Source: Anoplolepis gracilipes (Eukaryota; Arthropoda; Insecta; Hymenoptera; Formicidae). From it: 64,000 nucleotides of DNA. The DNA lies in the NCBI RefSeq assembly GCF_047496725.1, contig NC_132973.1, forward strand, positions 10,550,233 through 10,614,232, in the 5' to 3' direction. The position numbers and the translations under genes were made by a program. The notes beneath the pieces were generated by a model. It did no database searches, was not told the DNA's origin, and worked only from the letters and a program-made list of their open reading frames with translations. Below are positions 49,955 to 60,703 of the stretch, one piece after another. Within the stretch, counting starts at the first letter, position 1. Each line of letters begins with the position of its first letter.

Positions 49955-51699
49955 TCAATATCTGTTACGATTTACAACATTACCAAGAAGGCACGAAATA
50001 TCCGAACCAACTATCGCGGATTGATTCGCATAATAAGGCTGAGGAGGGTTTCCCCCATTGTATTTCATTTGAACCGCCGTTTCGTAATCAGGTGCCGGTC
50101 TATACGATGGTAATAATGCACGCAGATTATTTATATCCGTTGACGAAACCGACACAACTGGAAAAGGCGATGTCGAAAGATCGTTGTAACTTGTCCACCT
50201 CGTGTGACTATCCACGGTCCGGTTATCCAAACTTACGGATCCTGTTTGCTCACTTGAATCGTTTATATCATTATCCTGAAACGATATATTATCTTTAATT
50301 ATATAACTAAACTGACATTGTATCATTTCAAGTGCTCAATTTACCCACAAGATAGCTATTGGATTTTTCTAAAGGACAGTGTTCTTGGTATTGCATGTAA
50401 AATGTATGTTGGGCTATACATAATCTCCACATATATTTCGCGTTACGTGATTCGGTCAATACAAATTGTTTCGCTTCTTCACCCTCCAACTGACATTCTA
50501 TTCTAAACGTTTTCTTTACATTTATAACATTGCTGATGTCTTTCCATCTGTAAGATATAAAATTATTTAATATATTGCAATGTTTTCAGTACATATCCAC
50601 AAAGTCGCATATACACATACATGCGTACGTGCAAACGTGTGTGTGTGTGTGTGTATAAAAAAGAAGTTAATTACCTGTAAAATTGCGTTTGTGTATTGGG
50701 ATAGGTCACCATTACACCATTGACGGAAATTCCAAGAATAACTTTATTGTTACTGTTATCCTGAAATATATATTTTATATAATTGAAATAAAAAAGCTAG
50801 AGAAAAGATGTATTATGGTATATTTACTTTGGCAGCAAATGTTTCATTGCCATATCCTTCCAGCTGCATGACCATTGAGATGTACAACTCCTCTGCATTA
50901 GCTTGCGTAACATTGATAAGGCTCTTGTAATGATGTATTGCTGTATGTAAGAGAGACTCTTGTCTACCTAAATTAGTCTTAATCACTTCCTAAATACAAA
51001 AACAATGGAATATATGAAATTGTGATTAGAATAAAATCTCATGAAAATTAATGTTACATTTGGGAAGAAAGTGTACTGCTGGAGATAATCGACTGTATGT
51101 CTCTCCGAACTATAATTTCCAAACTCAGCTTGCATAGAATAGCTTGCTAATAGACTAGCCTGCCTAGAATTACAATGTATTCTTTCTTCTAATATATCGC
51201 TCTTCAATTGAAGGTAATAATGATATCTGAAAAAAAGGAAAAAATTATTATTACAGAATGTATTAAATATACTAAAAGAGAAATTAAGAAATTATAATAC
51301 TTATTTAGAGATTTACATTGCTTAGGAAACTGACAAATACCTTGTCATTTCATCTTGAAGGAATTGGGCATCTGTGATATAGTACATAACTCTTAAATAA
51401 ACTGTAAGGTTCTTGCCATCCTTTTCAAGTTGTCTCTTTAAAGGTTTATCCATGTCTATCCAACGCAGCATGTCAGAATCTGAGTTACTGTGACAATAAA
51501 TGTAACGTAAACCAAAAAGTTCTGGCTGTCCCAGCCCTAAACGCTGTATCACATTGTTCAGGCACTCTTGACCAACACTGTCGATACTAAGTGTGCATTC
51601 TATAGAAGTAGCGTCTAACAATTCAACACAAATCACATAATGACTCTTGGACACAACATTGTATTGCTTGCTTTTTTTCAAATGGAACTTGAATGGCAT
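49955..51699 (-). CDS. Pez: Pez/PTPN14-21-like FERM protein without a visible phosphatase domain
   Basis: Pez and its vertebrate relatives PTPN14/PTPN21 carry an N-terminal FERM domain, a linker and a C-terminal tyrosine phosphatase, and restrain Yorkie/YAP in the Hippo pathway. Six coding exons: 51699-51341, 51226-51058, 50989-50828, 50760-50675, 50547-50349 and 50275-49955, all in phase, giving 431 residues. The FERM domain covers about 5-310: MPFKFHLKKSKQYNVVSK, SVGQECLNNVIQRLGL, then the F2 and F3 lobes ending KYMWRLCIAQHTFYMQY. The linker has the Pez-family motif PSYRPAPDYET (381-391). The frame ends at 49955 and no PTP exons occur on this strand further down. A possible donor (CTTG|GTAATG) just before the stop would allow a long isoform. 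An acceptor in the 5' UTR (TTTTTTAG) lies 21 bp upstream of the ATG. Confidence 0.9.
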
Positions 51700-52770
51700 T
51701 TTTACAGTTGCAAGGTAACTAAAAAACATATAGACATATTATAATTTAAGATCTAGAAGTTTAAGTGTAATGATGCAAGAAAAAATGAAGGTTAAGAGAA
51801 GTTTTGATATTAATATATGTATATTAGGTTATTATGTATGTTACGTAATAAAAAGTTTTATAGGCTTAATTTATAGGAAAATATTATAATGATAAATTAT
51901 TAATGTAATATATTCAATTATAATAAAAAACTTTGAAAATATGCTTTTTTTTTATCGTGCACATATGCGACTCACCTAATGTCTTAAAATATACGTACAC
52001 TCATCACTTTCTTATGTAAACATTATATTCGACGAGCGTATATATAAACCACGTGTATTTTGACACTTAACTATTATTTGACACTTTTTTCGTCATCAAT
52101 GAAATGTCAATTGTGCGCATAAAATTGCTTTCTAAATACAATAGTATTTTTTTACGTACACATCTTTGTGTACACTCTTGAATAGAGGTTCGGACGCGAA
52201 CCTCTATTCTTTATTTTTCCTTTTATTTTTACACATATATAGATGAAAAAGCTTTATCTGCTTTTCTCATCTATATGTGTGTGTACATACATACTTTTAT
52301 TCATTTATATTTATAGTATATATCGGGAAAAAGCGTCGTATTTTTGCATCGTTGAATGAATATCGGTGCCGAGTGCCGAGAGCCGAGATATCGAGAAATT
52401 GAGGGAAAGATCTATCGATACTATCTGTCAGAGTAATGCGTGGTTGGCGATGGGGGGAGGTGGAATGTGGAGTTGGAGTTGGAGTGTGGAGTTGGTGGTG
52501 TAGTGTCAGTGACCAGTTGACCAGTAATCGTCGTTGTCTGTGACAGCTGGCTGTCTGTCGCTGTTGTAATAATTTGAAAAGCGAATATTACACGTGTCGA
52601 TCTGACAATCCGCTGTCAATAATGAGAAAAACGGATATATCGCTTCGCACGTCGCTGTACACGCCTACCAAATGCCGATAAGGAACAGTAAATTTACGAT
52701 TAGAAACTCCTCGCGCTACTGGAACTCCGTTTTGTGTTGTTTTCGCAAGTTTCCGCATGTTCATCGAACA
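51700..52770. promoter_or_regulatory. Divergent promoter region Pez-like / TBC1D13
   Basis: About 1 kb between two start codons facing away from each other. The right part (52.3-52.75 kb) is GC-richer, with GGAGTTGGAGT-type repeats and CTGTCTGTCGCTG, and probably holds the TBC1D13 start. No TATA box assigned. Confidence 0.5.
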
Positions 52771-52774
52771 ATGA
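52757..52774 (+). promoter_or_regulatory. Upstream ORF overlapping the TBC1D13 start
   Basis: A five-codon frame (MFIEQ, stop) starts 14 bp before the TBC1D13 ATG and ends over it in another frame. Such an overlapping uORF would be expected to lower initiation at the main start. Confidence 0.6.
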
Positions 52775-55396
52775 GTATCCTGCGAAAAAGGTAAGGTGTT
52801 GAGATTCTCAGGCAGATAAGAGTTTATATCTGTGCATTAACGAGAGTGATATTTTGCAGATTGTGCGAATTCGACGATGTTCTTAACGCAGACGAGATAG
52901 ATACCGTCAGTCTCGGCAAAATATGTTTCCATGGTACGTTTGTCACATGTGATTTGATTCCAATCTGTCATGATGATCCTGACACCGCGACATTTTATGT
53001 CTTTCTCTAATTATCTGATTTTTTTATTATAGGCGTACCTGACGAGCCTGGTGGCCTGAGGCCTCTATGCTGGAAGTTATTGCTTAACTACTTGCCACCG
53101 AAAAGATCCACTTGGTCGGAGACTCTGAAGCGCAAAAGGGAATTGTATAACACCTTTATCGGTAAGAATAGGAAATGACATTTGTACAATGAAAATAATA
53201 TACAATGCTTAAAACTGTTATATATAATAATTTTTTATTTGCTTGAATTGTAGAAGATCTCATTGTTATGCCTGGAGAATCTAATACAGATGACAAAGAG
53301 AGAGTTGATGTAACGTTACATGATCATCCTCTCAACTTAAATCCAGACAGTAAATGGCAAACGTACTTTAAAGATAACGAAGTTCTCCTTCAGATCGATA
53401 AAGATGTTAGGTAAGTATTGAATTGTATAATTCTGCGTTAAAAGCAGCTCTCTGTTGATAAGAATAAAAGATTAATGACAAATTATACTTATACAGACGG
53501 TTATGTCCAGACATATCATTTTTTCAACAAGGTACTGATTATCCATGTCAAAAGATAGTGAGTGCTAATGGTCAGCAACGTTTACATAATAGAGTTCAAC
53601 ATACTGTACTGAAAAGCGCAAATGTTGAAAGGAAGGGATTAGGAGTGATCAAGGTAACAAATTATGAACAATTAAAGTTTCCATCACCAACTTTTTATTA
53701 AATTTATTAATAGACTTTACTTATCCTTGCCTTTACACTGAACGGAAAACAGCAGGTATTATAAATGAAGTAGAGTAACATGTTTTGTTAAAATTTAACT
53801 TTCTCAGAAAAAAAAGCCGTTTTATTATACGTTTTTACATTTTCTATATAGATGTACAAAGTATATCAATAAAATAGTTCCATAACATCATACAGATATG
53901 GTTTATGTTGTACTGTCATTATAGTTTCATTATATTTTCATTATGTTTTTATTATAGTTTTATTATAGTCTAATTATATTTTCATTAGATTTTCATTACA
54001 TTTTTATTATATTTTATCTATTAGATAGCAGTCTCTGTCAGAAAAGCTGCAGAAGATTACGCACCGTTGGCTGAAAATGGAGAAGCACATTGGGAAGTTT
54101 TAGAGAGAATACTCTTTTTATATGCCAAGTTAAATCCTGGTCAAGGTTATGTGCAGGGTATGAATGAAATAGTCGGACCTATATATCACGCATTTGCTTG
54201 TGATCCAGATCCAACGTGGAGAAGTGTGTATTAATAATAATATGAGAATACTTTCTAAACATTTGTCAATGATAATAAATGTTTCTCCTTTTGTAGGACA
54301 TGCTGAAGCAGACACTTTCTTCTGTTTTACCAATCTAATGGGCGAAATACGTGATTTCTTTATAAAGACGTTGGATGAAGCTGAATTTGGAATTAATTCA
54401 ATGATGAGTAAATTGACGAATCAAGTTAAAGCCAATGATCCCGAAATTTGGTTGCATCTGCATCGACAAGAACTGTGTCCGCAATATTACAGCTTTAGGT
54501 ATTGTATATTTACATTAATGATTATCATTATTATCATTATTGCGATCCTTGTTTTTATTTTATTATTTTCATTGTAATTTTCTCCTCTGTTTGGAACTAG
54601 ATGGTTGACACTTCTTCTATCGCAAGAGTTTCCCCTGCCAGATGTTATGAGAATATGGGATTCCTTGTTTGCTGATGAGAATAGATTCAGTTTTCTCATA
54701 CATATCTGCTGTGCCATGATTCTGTAAGTAAAGAAATTTTATTGTATCTATAGCAATAATCTTTGTCATTCTCTAACACGTGTGTATATATATTTTTAGA
54801 TTATTAAGGGACCAGTTACTGGCTGGCGACTTTGCTGCAAATGTTAAACTCTTACAGGTAAGATATATATATATAAGGTATCCTGTAATTGGTGAAAAAC
54901 AATTTGCTAATGGCAAATTCTTAAGATCATTTGGAGACGATTTTTTCTCAGCGAAAATGTCGGGGCATCAATGATCACCGCGCGCGAGTTATAAGCGATT
55001 GAAAAAGAGGCGCTTTTCGCAAACTAAATTTTTTGAAGTTAAAAAAAAATTACCAAAATTACATTTTTCAGTCAATTTTAGATAGAGTTTACTATAATAG
55101 AATTTTAATTTAAGACTTAATTACAAAGATATATAATGACAAAAATTAGAAACTTGCAAAAAATGATGACGTCTCTCGATATTTTCGCTGAGGAAAAATC
55201 GACTCCAAATGATCTCAAGAATCTGTTATTAGCAGATTTTTCACCAATTACAAAACACCCTGTATATATGCATTTATATATTTATTGCAGAACAGTATAA
55301 AAAATAATATATTTTATTTACGTTTAGAATTTTCCATCGATGGACATCCAAATTGTGCTCTCTAAAGCGGCTGCTTTGGCGGGCAAGACTTTATAG
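52771..55396 (+). CDS. Tbc1d13: TBC1 domain family member 13 (Rab GTPase-activating protein)
   Basis: A TBC-domain protein that speeds GTP hydrolysis by Rabs; mammalian TBC1D13 acts on Rab35. Ten coding exons: 52771-52790, 52860-52933, 53033-53161, 53254-53410, 53497-53653, 54025-54223, 54297-54498, 54601-54723, 54800-54857 and 55328-55396, all in phase, giving 395 residues (human 400). The start has GLRPLCWKLLLNYLP. The arginine finger is in LLQIDKDVRRLCPDISFF (Arg127) and the glutamine finger in GQGYVQGMNEIVGP (Gln223). The signatures HAEADTFFCFTNLM and RWLTLLLSQEFPLPDVMRIW follow. The family insert after exon 5 is short. A uORF overlaps the start, and intron 9 carries a family B TIR element. 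Confidence 0.97.
54873..55266. mobile_element. TIR element family B, copy 3, in TBC1D13 intron 9
   Basis: Reverse-oriented relative to the copies at 35 and 37 kb. The ends are GGTATCCTGTAATTGGTGAA and TTCACCAATTACAAAACACC, followed by CTGTATA, so a complete end reads TATACAGGGTGT, as in Tc1/mariner-like MITEs. Inner blocks GCGATTGAAAAAGAGGCGCT and AGAATTTTAATTTAAG are shared. About 390 bp, non-coding. Confidence 0.85.
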
Positions 55397-58135
55397 TTTT
55401 TTTATGATTGTTTTCTTAATTAAACTATAATTAAGCTGCAGTGATTTTCTGGCTTGTCGTGATCGTTGCCTCTCTCTTCTTTCTGCGCTGTGCGCGATAT
55501 ATCATCATGAATACATTATTTTAGAAGAGAGATGTAATAAAATATAATATCATCATGTATATAAAAATGTATCGATGGCTCGATAAAAGATATAATTGTC
55601 ATTTATGTTATATCAAATATTTAACACACAGCTGTACATATAATATTGTGTGCCCAACGAATATTGAGATTTATATACAGCAGTTTTGGTGCCACATGTC
55701 GCATTTTTGATACATTTAAAATGGTGGTATTTGTACATAACGTGTTACATTACAAAAGTAATACGATTAAAGACTTTAAAAGATAAATTTATACAATTGA
55801 TAATATATGTATAATCATTAGGTAACCGCAGATAATTAAGTCGATGAGGGAATCTGACCTATAAGCTTTCCCCGATTAGCCGACTCAATATGAATTTTGC
55901 AATAATGCATATCATAGAGTAGATTAGTATCCTTTGTACGCGCCATAATAATTACGTAATGCATTTAAGCGAAGATATATTAAATTTTATAATCTTATTT
56001 TTATAATAAAGAAAAATGTGAAACGTCTTCAAATTACGTTTATAAAATAGAGGGAAATGTTATTAGTTTTCCACCAGATGTGTTAGAGTTTGTGTTCCCT
56101 TTATCATATTCCATCCTACGTACGAGTATCTCTACACAATTAGATTACTCGTGCAAACGCTCGACGACGTAACTCGGACCTTCTAGAAGGATAGGAAATC
56201 AAATATGCTTTCTTCATTCTTTTTTTTTTTACTCGCGAAGAGCACGCGCGCGCGGTGATCATTATTGGATTAATAAACCCGCCGCGTTTCCGAGCAGAAT
56301 AAACTGAATTTCTGGATTTTATTTCATCTCGTCTCACTTTGCACAGCGTAGAATGATTGACCCGAACGACGGCGGGAATATTAATCAGGAAACGTTTGAG
56401 TTATTCGTGCGCTGAAGCTACTCGGAAACATTTCTGTCACAGTCTACGTAATATAATAGACGTACGCTGAAATTTGCATAAAAAAATGACGGCCTGGAAA
56501 AAAAATTAGATATGCGTGCATGTATAGTTGTATTAAAGAGAGAACCATGTATACGTCCTCTGTATCGCGCGAAATTAAAAAAATAGCGTTAAATATTAAT
56601 ATCCCTGTAAATAGCATAGAAAATTATGAAAGCCAGCTGATTCTCGGCGATCTTCTTCATCACCGACGTGTTTCGTTTGGGGTGGATACGCAGGGACCAC
56701 AATTGTCGTGACGTCACGGGCCCCGCGTGGCGAATCGCTGTCGTATCTCGAGATTTTGAGGATAGACGCGCACACCGCGATCCGAATATACCGGGCATTA
56801 AAAATCGTGCAAGGTCCCAGAAAAAAAGCACGTGCGCTCGTGTGGGTGGACTTTTATGGCGGTTGATTACCTGATTTATAATCTCAATTCGTGTTCGAGG
56901 CTCAGCGACGGCGGTCGGACCTGATCGAGCCGCGTTGCAAAAAACGAAGCGACGCATATTTTTTATTCGATTTTAATTTACAAATACATTGATACTTTTT
57001 TAACCGAAAATCCGAAATCCAATAAATCTTCATACCTCGCTTATATCTTTGTTTTTCAGTGACGTGCGCGGATGACAAGTAATGCAAGGCCGTAATAATA
57101 ATCTGACGGCAATCAGAGTTAATGAAGAATAAGAGAATCGTATACCCGGGAGCCCGCAGGCTCTAAAACTATAGAGAAATTAGTCGTACAGTAGACATCT
57201 ATCTACCTACCGTAAACACACCCTTGTCATTAGGGTCCAAGCTTGAAATTTATCTCGGCCATACCTCTCACCGCGGACGGCTTTTCGTCTAATCAGAGGT
57301 CGCGGATTTTATGATCGGTGATGCGATCGTTAAAAGATCATCGCGCTGGCGAGACGGCTGCCGCTTCTGTCGGCAATTCATCTTTATGTATCGCTCGAGG
57401 ATATACTCTTTTTTTTTTTTAATTGTAGAATCTTTTGTCTCAGAGAAATTAAATGTCGATGATTCTCGATGATTATGTCGTATTCTATGGAAAAAAAAGT
57501 AATAGAGAAAAACGTTTTCATAAATATATATTAATAATTTATTATAATATATCTATTATAATTATAAATTTTTTTTGAAAGGCATAAAAAGTGAAGAATT
57601 AATTCCTCGCAAAATTCTGCATAAAGAAGAAATTCTGAAAAATCTTTCTACGCGTAAAATTTTTCTGTCGAATTCAACGTGGATTACTAGATTTCCCACG
57701 TCAGCCTGAGGAGGTGACACACGAAGCCACGAAGTTGACGAATGTGCCAAGATCGGTCGGGGATGACTTGGCAGATTGTTCGCCAGCATTCCCAGCGGTG
57801 GTCCCGGTGCGCCTGCATACGGTTCGGATTGATGGATCTTGACCTCTCAAAGGAGTGCTTCGGCACGCCTTTCGAGACGTGATAGATTTGTGCGCGACCT
57901 AATACGGACTTGGGAATCGCGAAAGAATAACGATCGATCGATCCATTGTGCGTGTCTCCTTCTACGTCTTGTTAAAACATTAAAAACGTTTCGTACATGC
58001 GATTTTTATGACATAAGCTTCAAATTTAAACATTTTTTTCATATCGCAAAGAAAAAAAAAAGAGTTTTTTATTTTATGACGACATATGCTTCATGTCTTT
58101 ATCACTCTTTTTAAATCCAGTTACGACGAGACATA
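55397..58135. other. Downstream of TBC1D13, no gene seen
   Basis: The first few hundred bases presumably hold the TBC1D13 3' UTR. The rest alternates AT-rich and CpG-rich DNA (56.6-57.4 kb). Short open frames on both strands have no recognisable content. It may be intron or upstream DNA of a gene lying outside the window. Confidence 0.4.
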
Positions 58136-58698
58136 GGGTGAACTAGGGTATCATGGCTATAGGCTGCAATTTTTTCAATAATCGCTCCATAGGGCGCTTT
58201 TTTAGTCATTATCAAAGATAATCGATATTTACAGTAGTTTACGTGCATACATTATTCGAAATAACGTTGTGAATCTTATATCATATTTTTACTTTCGACT
58301 ACCTGCAAAGTTTTTCATTTGTCCACTAAAAACTGTTATAACGTCCAATAAATTACAGTTAAGTAATCGACGTTAGACACATTATAAAGATATGTAAATT
58401 GTTATATGATCTATAATTTTTATTTTCGTGTTCACTATTTTTTTATAAATATTATGGCCATCTTTCCGTCACTATGGTCATCTTTTCCTCAAAAATTGGG
58501 TAAGATGGCCAATGCTTATGTCGTACTATTTTGATAATATAAAATGTCTATGAAATATTTTCCTTTTAATTTCGATAATATCACGTAATTTAAACTTCAG
58601 TGAAGATAATATATGCCAAACACTATTAAAAATTAACAAAAATAAAAGTATGTTTTTTGCATCTTAAAAAACTATGGGCCATCTTACCCGAGTTTACC
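58136..58698. mobile_element. TIR element family C, copy 1
   Basis: Starts GGGTGAACTAGGGTATCATG and ends GGCCATCTTACCCGAGTTTACC. Inner motifs include ATGGCCATCTTTCCGTCA and TAAGATGGCC. Reverse-complement copy at 60121-60703. About 563 bp, non-coding. Confidence 0.85.
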
Positions 58699-59467
58699 AT
58701 AAAGATGCTATCGCGGAGGGTGCGACACACGCACAGTACTGTTTACAGTTAATTTACCGTGTTAAGCCAAGACGTGCTATCTCCTATTCGTTGGTGGTCC
58801 AATGTATCAAGGATCTCAATCGTTTATCTGTGTCGGTGTATACAGTCGACGTTCGCGTCCTCTCTAACTGTCGTTTCGTGCATTGTACATGGATCTTATA
58901 CCTCTCTCGTGCGGCGCGCGCGGAAGACGCGTCACGACGTTACAAGTCGATTTTATATTGCCGCATACGTTGTCCCATTACATAATAACTTGCTGCTATC
59001 CACTGAGAACCGATCCTTAGACTATCGGCATTCGATCGATAGACGCCGACAAGCATCGCCGTTGCATTCGCCGCGCGATCGATCTTCGGGGAGGATCCTT
59101 TGGTCTCGCCGCCATTCATTCTTTCTCTCGTGTTTACGAGCGCTTCATTTCCGCTCGCAATGTCCGGTGATGCGACACAGATATTGATATAGAAGGAAAC
59201 ATACACATCTCTGTCCGATTCATCAGAATCGCTTCTTTCTTTAATAACTTTAATAACTGCAGACACTCATCTCTGCACATAGGTGGTGGATATGTCGGAA
59301 TTTATAGTACGGATCTCTACTTTCAGAGAAAATTCAATGACGGACTATCCTTTTCTCGAACGGAACGCATATCGTGCAATAACGAAATCCTCATCCCTTT
59401 CTCCCCGTTACGAGCCACCCTAGAGTTTAGCGATCTCTAATGAACTGCTAGCCCGTTAGTTAGCTCA

Positions 59468-59470
<3 letters not shown>

Positions 59471-59507
<37 letters not shown>
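59471..59507. repeat. (CT)n tract
   Basis: A pure CT run of about 18 units, facing a GA run 115 bp further right. Confidence 0.9.
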
Positions 59508-59509
<2 letters not shown>

Positions 59510-59618
59510 GACCACCATCTCGCTATATGTACGTTGCGTGTAGTCGTACAGCAGCAGATATATAGTATATACCTACACATATATATATCAATTCAACCCA
59601 GCGGATGCAGAGAGAAGC

Positions 59619-59620
<2 letters not shown>

Positions 59621-59671
<51 letters not shown>
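59621..59671. repeat. (GA)n tract
   Basis: A pure GA run of about 25 units; complementary to the CT run at 59471-59507, so the pair can form a long stem. Confidence 0.9.
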
Positions 59672-59672
<1 letters not shown>

Positions 59673-60120
59673 CTTTGAAATGCGGAACGCGCGGTACGTA
59701 CACGTAGATACAAATAAATCCTGTTAGCTAGTACGCCGACACACGAGTGCTGCAAAGCCGAATTTTCGTTGCTCGGCTCACATCTGCGAATATTTGCCAG
59801 TGGGTGGGTAGCGCATTACACCGACCCGTTGCAACCCGCGCTTGTAACTATCCGACTACTCCGACCCCGAAACACACGCCACGTCGGCTAAATCCGACAG
59901 TACACACACGCGATTGTACGATTCGAATTGATACACGTTGACAGACAGTCATGAAAGACAGAGAGACGAAGAGTGCAAATTTACATCTTTTACGGGATTA
60001 TACTATGGGGAATGAGGGATGGGGATTGGCCACGAAGCGATCGCGAAGGCGGATTAAGTTCGACGCTTACAACTGTAATAACAGACTCTCCCGGTGGCCG
60101 AATCGACAACGAAACGCATA

Positions 60121-60703
60121 GGGTAAACTCGGGTAAGATGGCCACAGTTTTTTTTAAATGCAAAAAACATACTTTCATTTTTGTTATTTTTTAAAAGTAT
60201 TTGGCGTATTATCTTCACTGAAGTTTAAATTACGTAATATTATCAAAATTAAAAGGAAAATATTTAATAGAAATTTTATATTATCAAAATAGTACGACAT
60301 AAGCATTGGCCATCTTACCCAATTTTTAAGGGAAAGATGACCATAGTCACGGAAAGATGGTCATAATATTTATAAAAAATTAGTGAAAACGAAAATAAAA
60401 ATTATAGCTCCTATAACAATTTACATATCTTTATAATGTGTCTAACGTCGATTACTTAACTGTAATTTATTCGATGTTATAACAGTTTTTAGTAGACAAA
60501 TGAAAAACTTTGCAGGTAGTCGAAAGTAAAAATATGATATAAGATACACAATATCGTTATTTCGAATAATGTATGCGCATAAACTACTGTAAATATCGAT
60601 TATTTTTGATAATGATTAAAAAAGCGCCCTATGTAGCGATTATTGAAAAAATTACAACCTATGGGCCATCTTTTCCGTATGGCCATCATACCCTCGTTTA
60701 CCC
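60121..60703. mobile_element. TIR element family C, copy 2 (inverted)
   Basis: Starts GGGTAAACTCGGGTAAGATG and ends ATACCCTCGTTTACCC, giving imperfect terminal inverted repeats of about 27 bp. Over its full length it is the reverse complement of the element at 58136-58698, with perhaps 85-90% identity by eye. Non-coding. Confidence 0.85.

Larger units (their letters stand above)
58699..60120. other. GC-richer spacer between the two family C copies
   Basis: About 1.4 kb with CpG-rich parts, a CT tract and a facing GA tract. Several open frames (for example 58759-59187) overlap others on the opposite strand and lack domains. No gene supported. Confidence 0.4.

Noticed and set aside
58759..59187. 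142-codon open frame between the family C elements
   Set aside because: No domain, overlapped by other frames in both directions, and in CpG-rich DNA; considered as a transposase remnant but shows no catalytic motif.
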